This document shows positions 1 to 10,763 of a DNA stretch of 64,000 nt, one piece after another. The stretch covers positions 91,719,992 to 91,783,991 of the forward strand of contig OY821520.1 in assembly GCA_963682025.1 (NCBI GenBank). The letters are read 5' to 3'. Under the pieces are notes generated by a model, which saw nothing but the letters and a program-made list of their open reading frames with translations, had not been told where the DNA came from and searched no databases. Source of the DNA: Cordilura impudica (Eukaryota; Arthropoda; Insecta; Diptera; Scathophagidae). The stretch's first letter is position 1, and every line of letters starts with the position of its first letter. The translations under genes and the position numbers were made by a program.

Positions 1-424
1 GGATCGGACCAATGGGCATAGCATGCGCCATACAAAGTGAATTTTTTATATAATATATATTGAGTACTATGACAGGGAGAGCTTTACAAATTTGTGTGAA
101 GTCATCTATTGATAATGTGAGTAGTCATGCCGAAAATAGGCGGGAGAGAGATTTGCACATTTGTTTGAGTTTATCCATTATCAATGTGAGTAGTCTGACA
201 AAAAATGGGTGGGATCGGACCAATGGACATAGCAGCCCCCATACAAAGTAAATATTAAATGTTATATATCTGGAGTACTGTAATAATGAGAGCCTTGGGA
301 CATTGCGTGAGTCCATAAGTTATTCCTGTGATTTGTCGAAGAAAAAATGGACATGATATGAATAGTCTTGAGTTTTTTAACAAGTACAATAATTTCCAAT
401 GGGATAATCGTGAAAAATATGGGC
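1..424 (+). repeat. ~140-bp satellite-like tandem repeat, block S1
   Basis: Degenerate tandem units of roughly 140 bp. Landmarks recur in fixed order: GGATCGGACCAATGG, CCATACAAAGT, a GAGTACT motif, GGGAGAGCTTT, AATTTGTGTGA and AATGTGAGTAGTC. The block starts before the window. The same family is found near 34.2, 41.1-42.9, 51.0 (inverted) and 63.1-64.0 kb. The short ORFs here are accidental. Confidence 0.8.
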
Positions 425-512
425 AGAATTGCCTAACTACAAAAATCGCCAAAAGCAAAAATCACCAAAACCAAAAATCACGAAACACAAAAATTGCCAA
501 ATGAAAATTGAT
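425..512 (+). repeat. short AAAATCGCCAAAA-type array next to satellite
   Basis: Degenerate array of 10-12 bp words of the form AAAATCGCC/AAAATCACC directly after satellite block S1. The same satellite-then-array order recurs at 34.44-34.60 kb, so the two are probably parts of one larger repeat. Confidence 0.65.
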
Positions 513-3395
513 CATATTTTTTAAGTTCCACACTTTAGGATAAACAATATATTATTTTTTTACTTTACTTTATGTTTTACTTTTGAGAGATCTAACAATT
601 AATATATTCGTTACCGTAAAGAAGTACATTGTATTGAGAAAAGAAATGTTTGATGTTTTTTTTTGTATACCACCCATTCATAAATCCTACCCCCACACAC
701 TTACAATACATTCGTTATTTTTTAATTAATAACAAAAATATTCACTAGAAGTAAGTTATATGGAAAAACAACGTTTGCCGGGTCAGCTAGTTATAATATA
801 AAAATACATATTTTTTCAATAGGAAACCCATTTTATTAAAGCTAATCTCAAGTGATTGAAAGTGCTTTAAAAGTGGATCACTTTACTTATATTTTCTACA
901 AAACTTAAATTCGGTCACCTTCCAGTTGTTTTCTTCGGAAAATACCACAATATAGCTTACATAAATACTCAAAAATTAAAAAAAAGTGGGTCATATTATG
1001 CACTTATATGAGTATTTTTTCCCCCGAAATTGCAATAATAGTGATTGCGATAACAATCGCAAAAATAAAAGATTAGTAAACATATCGGGTGAGCGCTTTT
1101 TATGGAACAAACTATCTACATTTATTTGCTTTCAACGCAACATTGTTGCAAAAAAAAACACTGTGGTCTTTGCCAAACATTGATAAGATTTTGAAAAAGA
1201 CTATCAGATTTTTTTTATTACACTCATCATACATACATATTTCCAATCAGTTTCCATTTTATCAATTCTTTATTACTTATCATTAAGTTCTCCGCCAATA
1301 TTTATAAATAAACATTGATATCATCAGCTTTTTGTTGTAATTTTATCGCTACACGTTTATCTTTTGCTATTGATTTAACCTTTTTATTTAACTTATTTAT
1401 GAAACTTTGCGATAATTTACAAATTATCGCAAATAAACTCCATAAGGTCTATATGGGTAAACTATTCCATGTATTTACGTACGATTTATACGCAATCAAA
1501 CTAAGATTGGCGCAATTTCAGCGCAATATTCGTGAGTGTCAATATTTTGATTAACAACAACAACAATAACAATAATAAGATTTTAATAAAGTATCCTGAC
1601 CTACACACTCTTAACTACCAAGATGTACTTTTGATATTGTGTCTATGCATGTATGACATACATTGTATACATACATTGTATGTATATGAGTACGTATGAG
1701 TATTTGTTTATATTTATATAGTAGTCATAATTTGTTTAAGCCATTTAAGGCGTGTGTAATAAATCATGATTTTTTTTTTCATTTGCCTTCATCTTTAATA
1801 ATGAAGGAACAAAAGCTTAAAAAGAAAAACAAGACAGGCTTAAAACAATATTTTATAATCATTTGACTTTAATCAGTTGTTTATTCTTTAATTACATACA
1901 TATTTACATTTATTTTTATGAAAGTCTAGTATCTCGTTAGCTATGGTTTAACTTGAAGTTATTAAATGCCTCATTAGGATTTTGAAAAATGTATTCGTTG
2001 ATAAAAAAAAAATATGATGAATGGATAAAATGTACTTATTTCATAGTACATACAGACAAAGTATTTTATAAATTTTAAAATTTTTGAGGTTGTCTAAAAT
2101 CTTCTCAAGAAAATTAAGTCTGTATTAAGTCCGGAGGAAATTAATTTTCAGTTCATACCATGAAATTTTTAAATCTGAGTTATTGAGAAATTTTTTGAGA
2201 AAATTCCTGTGATTCTACTTACATAATATTTCATAAAAATTTACTTCTTCAGTTTTGTATTTAAGACTTATTTTCTCTATTAGAAATACTTCAATTTTCA
2301 GAAAAAAAACTGCAATTTGAATATACGTATAGTCCAAACCTTCATTTGTATATAACATTTTTTGTATTAAGACAGTTGTGAGTCGAAGTTTTAAAAGACA
2401 TTGATCATAATACAGTGTGGGTGACACATTGGAAACTTTTATAAAATTCTGAATTTGCTAATTTACACTGAAAAATCAGATTCGTTGATTTCATTGAATT
2501 TCGGACTTGATTTCACTGAATTTTTACTATGATTTTTGGTCATAGAGTGAAATTATATGATATAACTAATTATAATTCGTTGTTTATGAGAAAGAAACTT
2601 TCGTTGATCCTGCAAATGTTTTCTTTGTTTCAGAGAAAAAAATATGATAAAACGAATACAATAAATAACTAAAAAATTAGTTGATTTATATAATTTTTTG
2701 AGTAGATTCTTTGGTTTATAGAACTTTTTCTTTGATTTTAACTATTTAAAATTGGTTGAAATACCTAATTCATCAGTTAATTTAAAGAAAAGATTTGGTA
2801 TATCATATAATTAATTAAATTGAAATTTAATATATTATATAATTGTTTCGCTGATTTTACCACTTTTTAATTCGTAAAATTGAAGAAAAAATTCCTCAAA
2901 TTAAAGAAATTATTCTACGAACGACGTTTAGAAAATTCCTTGAATTCAAATAATTTATATTCTTGAAATCATAGAAAATGTTGTTCAATTTAACCAATTG
3001 ATTCACTGTTTAATAGAACCTGCCACTGAAAAAAAAACCAGTAAAATAAATTGAGAAAAAAAAATTATTTTTATATATCGTTTTTAAATTTATTTATTTG
3101 AATCTATAAGTAATTACAAGTAGTTGTATCCTATCAATTGCTTATAAGTAAGTATTTTAATTTATTTTAGATAATATACATAGCCATATTTTTTATTATT
3201 ATATGTGTTTGTGTATAGTAAGAATATAAAATGATACACTTACAAAAATAATACATACAGTCGGTCTCAAAAGTGAGTAAACACTTACTATTTTGATATT
3301 GAAATAAGAATTTTGTTTAATTTTCAAATCAATATACGTTCTAATTATGCATAAGGTTTCAATTAATCTCATCATTTATTATTTTCATTTTGTTA
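513..3395. other. AT-rich intergenic DNA, no gene recognised
   Basis: No coding region is supported. The stretch holds a GCCGGGTCAGCTAG motif at 777-790 that resembles a Helitron-type CTAG terminus, a perfect 12-bp-stem hairpin at 1406-1433, and many loosely repeated words such as TTGATTTCA and AATTCGTTG between about 2460 and 3020. That last part suggests an old AT-rich repeat. ORFs here are short and low-complexity. Confidence 0.5.
1406..1433. other. perfect hairpin, 12-bp stem and 4-nt loop
   Basis: TTTGCGATAATT at 1406-1417 is followed by a 4-nt loop and its exact reverse complement at 1422-1433. No function is assigned. Confidence 0.7.
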
Positions 3396-3559
3396 TATGT
3401 GACCTTCTCCGAGAAAAGGGACCTAGTGTGTGAAAATTAATTTTTGAGAAACAAAACGCATTTAAAGTTCCTACACCCTTTTAGGTACCAGAATCCACCG
3501 TTTTTGACACAACCCGTTTTTTGACACACTAGGTCCCTTTTCTCGGAGAAGGTCACATA
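3396..3559. mobile_element. 164-bp palindromic MITE, copy 1
   Basis: Terminal inverted repeats of about 36 bp begin TATGTGACCTTCTCCGAGAA and are exact on both sides. The element is flanked by TA on each side, consistent with a Tc1/mariner-type TA target duplication. A near-identical copy lies at 54591-54750 and shares interior words such as TTTTAGGTACCAGAATCCAC. It is nonautonomous, with no coding capacity. Superfamily is inferred only from the TA target. Confidence 0.85.
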
Positions 3560-4639
3560 TATGTGATATGTATATGTACTACACATATGAGACTTGAAGA
3601 ATTTACTTTTTTTTGAATATTTAAAGAAACCTATTTTGCAACGTAGCTAGAAACAAATTTCTTATAAAATTAATGAATTGAGAAGTCAAACAATTAATTT
3701 ATGATAAACAACAGAATATTACTTTCTATATTGAGTTCCATGTACATTTACTAATTTGTTGAAACAACAAATTTTATCTATATTTTAAATTATTCAAGAA
3801 ATAACTATTTTTTGTAGAATCAATGTAACTGCTAATTCGAAAAACATATAATCTCAATTGTTCAAATCAAAGAATGATGTTCTTTGATTTTTATTTTTTA
3901 ATTCGAAATATCAGAGAAAAGTTTATATCATATTAAGAATTTTTGCCCAAAATTGTAATTCTTTGATTTCACCAATTCCTTTTTTTCAATATATTTTTTG
4001 CGAAATCACTCTGGTGTGTTCTCTATCGAGAAATAACAAATTTATTATAAAAAAATGCTGCAAAAAATAGATAAACGGGAAATTAATACGAAGTAAAAGC
4101 TGTATGGTATGAAAACTGATTCTAACCACACTGCTCGTAGGCCTGACTTAAGGTGAGTGTGTCAAAATGCGCTGACCAAAAAATGCAAGTACGACTGTAT
4201 GTGAAGGTTCTTGCTACAAACCTCACGGCCGCCCTAAGTAGAAAAATTTCATGTAGAAACAGGCTGAAATGCCAGAAACCGGTCCGATTAAGAATACAGT
4301 GTAGTTATGAATTTTTGAAATATATGCTTTCTTCTTTTTCTTTACCACGCACCATTGAAACAAAATTCAAATTTGCATATTAATTACAGTATTAATTGCA
4401 ATGTGTCTGAAAAATGACTACAAATCTAACAGGAAAAAAAGAATTTTTTAGTGATGACAAAACAATGGAAACTTTTAAACTTCTGTACCAGAGTTGATGA
4501 AAAAAACGAAAATAGAAGATGGTACGAAAGAAAATGTATAAAATCTTAACCGCTATTTGAATATTTATAGTTTTTTGCATTTTCTTTCTACTGTTTTTAA
4601 TCATAACTAAATATTGTAAAATTATGTCAAGAATAAACT
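3560..4639. other. AT-rich spacer, no gene recognised
   Basis: Continues the AT-rich, ATTTCAC/TTTGATTT-rich sequence seen before the MITE up to about 4020, then non-coding sequence. Nothing else could be supported. Confidence 0.4.
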
Positions 4640-5530
4640 TTTGGGAGGAGTTAAAAACCAGAATATTGATTTTTTACTGCTGGCCGTAATCAAAATAATT
4701 TCAAAAATTACAAGAAATGTCTTGAAAGTGGTACGGTGACGACTCAACATTTAGGCGGCAGGCTGCGTAAAACGAGTCAAAGGCAGAATAAAATAATAGC
4801 AAGAGAGCTTAAAAAGTTTAAAAAATGCTACCTAAAGAGCTCACTAGCAATCTGAAACTAAAATCTTGGTTGTTATCGTCCTGTGAAGACCCACTAATAT
4901 CAGATAAAAAGCGCATAAATTTTGCTAAAGAACACATTAACTGGTCAAGACGGAATTGGAATATGAACTGCCTTCTTTTCATATGAGTCCAAGATTACTT
5001 TAAGAGACCATAATTAAAGAGCGTTTGTTTGACGACCAAAGAGAAAAAGACTAGACCCAAAATATGTAAATGGCATTGTTACACTACTATGGGGTCACAT
5101 TTCGGGCCAAGGAATCGGTCCAATTTATGTAGCAAAAGATACTCTAACAGGAATTGGATACAGGCAAATCATAAGTAACGTAGTAGACGAGAAAAATATG
5201 ACCCTGGTCTGGAAGTTCTAATATTACAATGACGTAAAAGACACCGCCAAAGTTGTAACCGCATGGCTGCAATCTAATGCAGTTAGTGTTTTGGAATGGC
5301 CAGCCCAATTACCAGATCTCAATCCCATAGAAAATATATGGGAAATTATACAAATAAGACAGGTCTCATATAGGTCGTTAATTCAGAGTGGAAAAAATTT
5401 CAATGGATTTCATCATTACATAATTTAATTAACACCATGCCTCGGTGTTGTGCAGCAGTACAAGAAAATAATGGATAGAATATTGAAACGAAAAATAGAG
5501 AGAAAGTTTTAACTTATTGTATAGCAAAGG
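4640..5530 (+). pseudogene. dead Tc1-like transposase
   Basis: Conceptual translation across frames recovers Tc1-family transposase landmarks in order. There is an N-terminal helix-turn-helix tail (GTVTTQHLGGRLRKTS near 4720-4790), then PLISDKKRINFAKEHINW near 4890-4960, and the C-terminal catalytic block WPAQLPDLNPIENIW near 5300-5345, whose last acidic residue belongs to the DD34E triad. The second catalytic block has degraded to YYNDVKDTAKVVTAWL. Many frameshifts and stops separate these pieces, so no functional protein is possible. The family's role is cut-and-paste transposition at TA sites. No convincing terminal inverted repeats were found, so element limits are approximate. Confidence 0.75.
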
Positions 5531-5689
5531 TTTCCAAGGTTTTGTCAACAGCATAAAAATTAATACTGTTAAGTTTTGTTATTTATTTTTTAAGTTTAGC
5601 TATTTTATGCTAATATTTTTTCTTTTTTAAATAAATAAAACTCACAAATTTTTAAATTAATAAAAGAGATTTATATTTATGATCCAATT

Positions 5690-6430
5690 TTTATACCCTA
5701 TACCACTAGCTGATGTTTGTAACTGCCAAAAATATTTGACATAGACCCTTCTTTTATTATAACGATCGACTCTGAATCACTTTCAGATTAGCGATGTCCG
5801 TCTGTCCGTCCTTCCGTCTGTCTGTGTGTCCATGTAAACCTTGTACTAAAACTGAAGGCCGCAAATATGAATATATTTGGATAAAATTTAGTATATAAGC
5901 TTCTATCGGCCATAGGCTGAACGCTATTGAAATCGGTATAAATCGGTTCATGTTCAAAACTAGTTCCCATACAAATGACCCTTATGAGATCGACTTAAAT
6001 TGCCATAAGATCTAAATTATCATATAGATCTCGGTCAAATTGGGGTTGTGCGTATTTTTTACATCAATTAATCAGTAGTCCAAAAATAAACCCTATAGGT
6101 TAATTCTTAGTCATAGCCCCCATATGAAGCTGATTCCCGATTTTCACTTAAATCTATTAAAAAACAAAAATATTGCACAAATTTTTCTCAAATTTAGTTC
6201 GTATATGTTTTTGTAAAAAAAAAAAATAAGTGACCTTACCAAATATGGTCAGGATCGGTCCATTTTCCGACCTAGTCCCCATATAAATATAACACCCGAT
6301 GTGAACTTTTTCAAATCCAAAGGCAAAAAAATGAATAACAATGCCACTTAACTTTGGGGTATGTTTATTTTCTATATCTAATTAGTTGGACCTGAAAGAT
6401 GGGGTCTCAAAAATATATTTTGGTAAAAGT
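5690..6430 (-). mobile_element. mini-me/DINE-like nonautonomous repeat, copy M1
   Basis: Minus-strand copy. It starts with the TATACCCTATACCACTA end at 5692 and contains the GTCCGTCTGTCCGTCC microsatellite near 5800-5825 and the TTTTATTATA-CGATCGACTC block. Non-coding. Family description is under copy M10. Confidence 0.75.
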
Positions 6431-6496
6431 TGCTATTATATTGTCACCCAGTGTATAGTTGAGGAGGTCTCTGAAGCGAAACATTTATAATATAAT

Positions 6497-6946
6497 ATGT
6501 ATCTACCAAATATTTTTGACCTAGACCCATCAATAATTGTACTAATCGCCCCAGAATAAAATCAGTTAAAATCCCCAATAGTTCGAATTAAATTGCGTAT
6601 AACTTGGTCTAACATATAAATTGAATTTCTTTTTCAAAGAAAATTGTGAAATATGAATATTTGTGTTGTTTTAATTGAAAAGTTATAGTACAGAAAACTA
6701 AAATAAGTATTTTTATGTTTATAATTAATATGAAATATTAGTGGAATGCAATCAGTTAAAAATAATTGATTTTATAAAATCCTATATTAGGAATTTTTTA
6801 ATTTAATTTCGAAATGTTCACAAACCATATTTTTATATATCTTTTGGCTAAACCCACTTATAGCTGAATTTAAATTGAAAACAAATCCCAGACACCATCC
6901 ATATCCGGGGCTTATGACCAGCTATAATTTTCTTACTTGTTTTCGT
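6497..6946 (-). mobile_element. mini-me-like repeat, degraded copy M1b
   Basis: Begins with ACCAAATATTTTTGACCTAG and ends at 6946 with CTATAATTTTCTTACTTG, the reverse complement of the family's 5' end. The interior is strongly diverged and has lost the microsatellite. Confidence 0.6.
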
Positions 6947-7181
6947 TATGCCACAAATAAAAGCTTACAAATAGATATAATAGGGATCGGATTCTCATGC
7001 ATTTAAAAACTTGTTATATGTACATCAAATATGCACCGAAAATCGATAAATATGCACTTATTATAAAAATATGCATTTATTATTAATTACTTCCAATATT
7101 TATTAATACAAAATAACAGGAAAAACTTAACAAAAACAAAAAATTCAGTCTCGTTGTATTCCTATAAGTACATAAATTTAA

Positions 7182-7971
7182 ACAAGTAAGAAAATTATAG
7201 TCGGCCTAGATCGACTATACGATACCCTATACCATGGTATAGAGACCCTGTCTCTTCGGTCCTACAAATTCGATATGGAAAATAAACATAAACCAAATTT
7301 GAGTGGCATTGTTATTAATTTTTTGGCTGCAGATATGAAAAAGTTCATATCGGATGCTATATCTTTATGGGGACTAGGTCGAAAAATCGACCGATCCTGA
7401 CCATATTTAGTAAAGTCACTTATATTTTGAAAAAATTTATACAAACCAAATTTGAGAAAAATGTGTGCAATATTTTTGTTTTTCGATAGATTTAAGTGAA
7501 GATCGGGAAGCAGCTCTATATGGGGCCTATGACTAAGACTTGTCCCATAGCGATCATTTTTGAACTTCTCATTAATGGATGTAATAAACGCATACAAACC
7601 CAATTTGATTAAGATCTATATGACAATTTGGATCTTATCGCTATTTATGTCAATTTCATAGGGGTCATTTGTATGGTGGCTAGGTCTCAACATGGACCGA
7701 TTCTCACTAATTTCAATAGCGTTCATTCTATGGCCAATGAAAGCTTAAATATCAAATTTCATCAAAATATATTCATATTTGCGACCTGCAGTTTGCTTAC
7801 AAGGTTTACATGGACACACAGACGGACGGATGGACATCGTTAAATCGAATCAGATAGTGATTCTGATTCGATCGGTATAATAAAAGATGGGTCTCGGTCA
7901 AATATTATTGGTAGTTACAAACAGCAGCACAAAGTCATTATACCCAAACCACTTAGTGGTATAGGGTATAA
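7182..7971 (+). mobile_element. mini-me/DINE-like repeat, copy M2
   Basis: Full-length plus-strand copy from AAGTAAGAAAATTATAGTC to GGTATAGGGTATAAAAA, with an ACGGACGGATGG tract near 7820. The 113- and 71-codon ORFs inside are chance readings of the repeat. Confidence 0.85.
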
Positions 7972-8019
7972 AAATTCAGTCTCGTTGTATTCTTATAAGT
8001 GCATAAATTTAAACAAGTA

Positions 8020-8760
8020 AGAAGATTATAGTCGTCCTAGACCGACTATACGATACCCTATACCATGGTATAGAGACCCTATCTCTTCGGTCCAACAAAT
8101 TCGATATGGAAAATAAGCATAAACTAAATTTGAGTGGCATTGTTATTAATTTTTTGCTGCAGATATGAAAAAGTTCATATCAGATGCTATATTTATATGG
8201 GGACTAGGTCGAAAAATGTACCGATCCTGACCATATTTAGTAAAGTCACTTATATTTTGAAAAAATTTTATATAAACCAAATTTGAGAAAAATCTGTGCA
8301 ATATTTTTGTTTTTCGATAGATTTAAGTGAAGATCGGGAAGCAGCTCTAAATGGGGCCTGTGACTAAGAATTATCCTATAGGGATTATTTTTGGACTACT
8401 GATTAGTAGATATAATAAACACATACAAACCCAATTTGACTGAGATCTATATTATAATGTGGATCTTATGGCAATTTATGTCGATTGCATAGGGGCCATT
8501 TGTGTTGGAAATAGGTCTGAACATGTTCCGAATTTCACCAATTTCTATAGCGTTCACCCTATGTATATACCAAATTTCATCAAAATATATTCATATTCGC
8601 GACGTGTAGTTTGATTACAAGGTTTACATGGACACACAGACGGACGGACGGACGGATGGACGGGCGCACATTGCTAAATCTACTCAGAAAGTGATTCTGA
8701 GTCGACCGGTATAATAAAAGATGGGTCAAGGTCAAATATTTTTTGTAGTTACAAATAGCA
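8020..8760 (+). mobile_element. mini-me/DINE-like repeat, copy M3
   Basis: Plus-strand copy with an ACGGACGGACGGACGG tract near 8640. It lacks the normal GGTATAGGGTATAA end and stops near GCAGCACCAAG. Confidence 0.8.
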
Positions 8761-8879
8761 GCACCAAGTTAAAGTTATATATATGTAAATAAGCAAGTTG
8801 TGTTTTAAATCGTCAAAAGAAAAATTTGAAGATTGGGTCCAAAAAGGATTTTAAATATAGAAAATGACCGTTCCACGTC

Positions 8880-10375
8880 AACGGAAGTTATTGGTGTGTA
8901 TTTAAAAGTATTTAATTCATTTGTGGAATAATCACTTTCTATATTCTCTGTAAATTAAATATACAAGCAATTTTTTGCAGTTCGTTAAATCCGTAATTTT
9001 TTTGTAAAACTAATGCCTGGTTTTCATTATGTCATTTTCAATTGCAATTGTTGTCAATTATTGTCAGTTGTATGAAAACGGGTTTTAATGTCTTGTCATT
9101 TACAACCCCTGGCAACATTTGACATCTGAAATGAAATTTCCAGCATGTTGGCAATTTGTTTGTGTTTGACAGCCGGATTTTTTGTTCATTTATAAGATGT
9201 AATGAATACGTAATGAATAGTAAATTACGAGATGTCAGTTGAGGCAATTGTTTGTTGTCAGCTTATATGACATAGTGAAAACCAGGCATAAGTATATTTT
9301 TTATTAATTTTGTTTGTAGCAACTTTAACCAATTCAACTTGTGTTGTCAAAGCATGAAACGATTGTATTGACAAGAAAACGATTGTATTGACAAGAAAAC
9401 CATAATTTGTGGGTACAAATACTAATTCACTTTTGAAGTTTGGAAAATTTAGAGCCTCCAACCATGTTCCCCATCTGGTTACTATGTGCTGAGGTGAAAG
9501 ACTTATTTTGGGGTATTTTGCTTTAAATGTTTCAACACGCAAAGGAGCTTTTAAAAATTCTTTTTTTCCATAAGAAATTAACAAATCAATGTTGTAAAAT
9601 TGTTTTCGTATCTCCTCTGCCACACGGTGCATCGCAGGGGCTAAAAAAGTTATATGAAGCATTTTCGTGTAGAAAACTTTTAGAGAATTCGCTGTTTTTA
9701 ATATGTTTGGGGCAGCATCAGTTCAATAAACCCGTATTTTATGTTTGTTAAAACTTTTGCCCAATAAGGAAATTGAATCGTCAAAAGCACGGGCATTGTA
9801 TCGTGATTTACTTTTTTTAATTCCACAATATTCAGTAAACATTTTTGTTTGCTTTTTTCCTCGTTTGAGTACAAAATGCCCACAATCACATTAGCCATAA
9901 ATCGACCTTCCATATCAATTGTTTCATCAATTGATGCCCACAAAAAGTTTGCCTTTAATATATGTGTTATCTCACTAAGACGAAGAGTATACAGCTTACT
10001 GACATAATTTTTTCTAATCGTTGACTCGACATGAATAACTTCGTTGGTGTGCTTTTGTAGAAAATTTCTTAGTTGTGGGTTGTTGAATTTGTGAAGAAGC
10101 ATATCGGCCGGAAGAAATGCATCACTTTGTTCCATATTGAATTTGCCAGATTTATCTTCAAGTGCAGAACTATTAGTGAGAAAGGGTTGAGAAGTCTTTT
10201 CGGTAGCTCATTCGCTTAAAGCCTTATGTTTTTGATATTTAATAAGCTGCTACACTTGAAATTTGGTATCAAAATTAACATTTTTATTCCAAATTTTACA
10301 AAACAAAACTTTTCCATCGGATTTAAAGCCATTTCCTTAATTACATTTCCTGTGCAACAAGATATAGTCTTATAT
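8880..10375 (-). pseudogene. dead hAT transposase with N-terminal BED-like zinc finger
   Basis: Reading on the minus strand from about 10335, a BED/C2H2-like finger is visible (FKSDGKVLFCK then KYQKHKALSE). One Cys is changed to Trp, one His is lost, and there are stops. Next comes a long hAT-type core: MEQSDAFLPADMLLHKFNN, FLWASIDETIDMEGRFMANV (catalytic-core region) and [11 protein letters not shown] followed by [12 protein letters not shown], typical of a family of insect hAT transposases. A frameshift near 9700 separates the two main ORFs (10135-9698 and 9662-9258). The C-terminal part LVLQKNYGFNELQKI resumes at about 9010, beyond the MITE at 9014-9288, so the MITE inserted into this gene. 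Not functional. Assignment to hAT is from recalled family motifs. Confidence 0.7.
9014..9288. mobile_element. 275-bp PIF/Harbinger-type MITE, copy 1
   Basis: Terminal inverted repeats start TGCCTGGTTTTCA and extend through TATGTCAT. The flanking trinucleotide TAA (9011-9013 and 9289-9291) matches the TWA target duplication of PIF/Harbinger elements. A near-identical copy is at 20085-20358. It sits inside the dead hAT transposase. The 69-codon ORF across it is not a gene. Confidence 0.85.
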
Positions 10376-10399
10376 TTAAAGTACATGAACATTTTACAA

Positions 10400-10762
10400 T
10401 ATAACTAATTATTAACATAACATTTTTAGTATAATATAACAATGTTGATAAAAAATAGACTATTTAAAAAAGTCGAATAAAAAAGTTTTGAAACTTTTAC
10501 CATTGCTGTTTTGTTGTTGACTTAGTGGAAGATTGTTCCAATGACGAGCGGCATGTACATAAAACTACCATTCAGATACTAGGCATTGATGTCTTGGAAT
10601 TACAATATTTTGGTTTCTTGGCGATTTGAAAAAACGGATTTTGTGTTTGTCTATTTATTATTTTATGCAAAAGAGTGCGAATTTTCAACAGATTATCAAG
10701 AGAGACCCCGTAAAGATTACTGGAAACAGAGCAAACATGATCAAATCTTCTCAATCCATACA
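10400..10762 (-). pseudogene. CR1-like LINE B, 3' portion (split)
   Basis: Minus-strand translation starts exactly inside the conserved motif that is cut at 13399: GLRRFDHV, SSNLYGVSLDNLLKIRTLL, then a shifted frame giving FYVHAARHWNNLPLSQQ and FKTFLFDFF, the usual C-terminal end of this LINE type. It is the downstream remainder of the element at 13399-14185, separated from it by the insertion of LINE A. Several frameshifts. The 3' limit near 10400 is approximate. Confidence 0.75.
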
Positions 10763-10763
10763 T

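Larger units (their letters stand above)
7143..8760 (+). repeat. 831-bp direct duplication spanning M2 and M3
   Basis: The ~42-bp flank beginning ATTCAGTCTCGTTGTATT precedes copy M2 at 7143 and recurs almost unchanged at 7974 before copy M3. The duplicated unit is therefore flank plus element, not the element alone. Confidence 0.75.

Noticed and set aside
3258..3290. ACAGTCGGTCTCAAAAGTGAG as left terminus of the Tc1-like element
   Set aside because: No matching inverted end was found after the transposase remnant at 5530.
7262..7843. 113- and 71-codon ORFs as genes
   Set aside because: Both lie wholly inside mini-me copy M2; their frames are not kept open in other copies.
9038..9247. 69-codon minus ORF (and its twin at 20129-20317) as a conserved protein
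   Set aside because: Similarity between the two is explained by both being copies of the same MITE.
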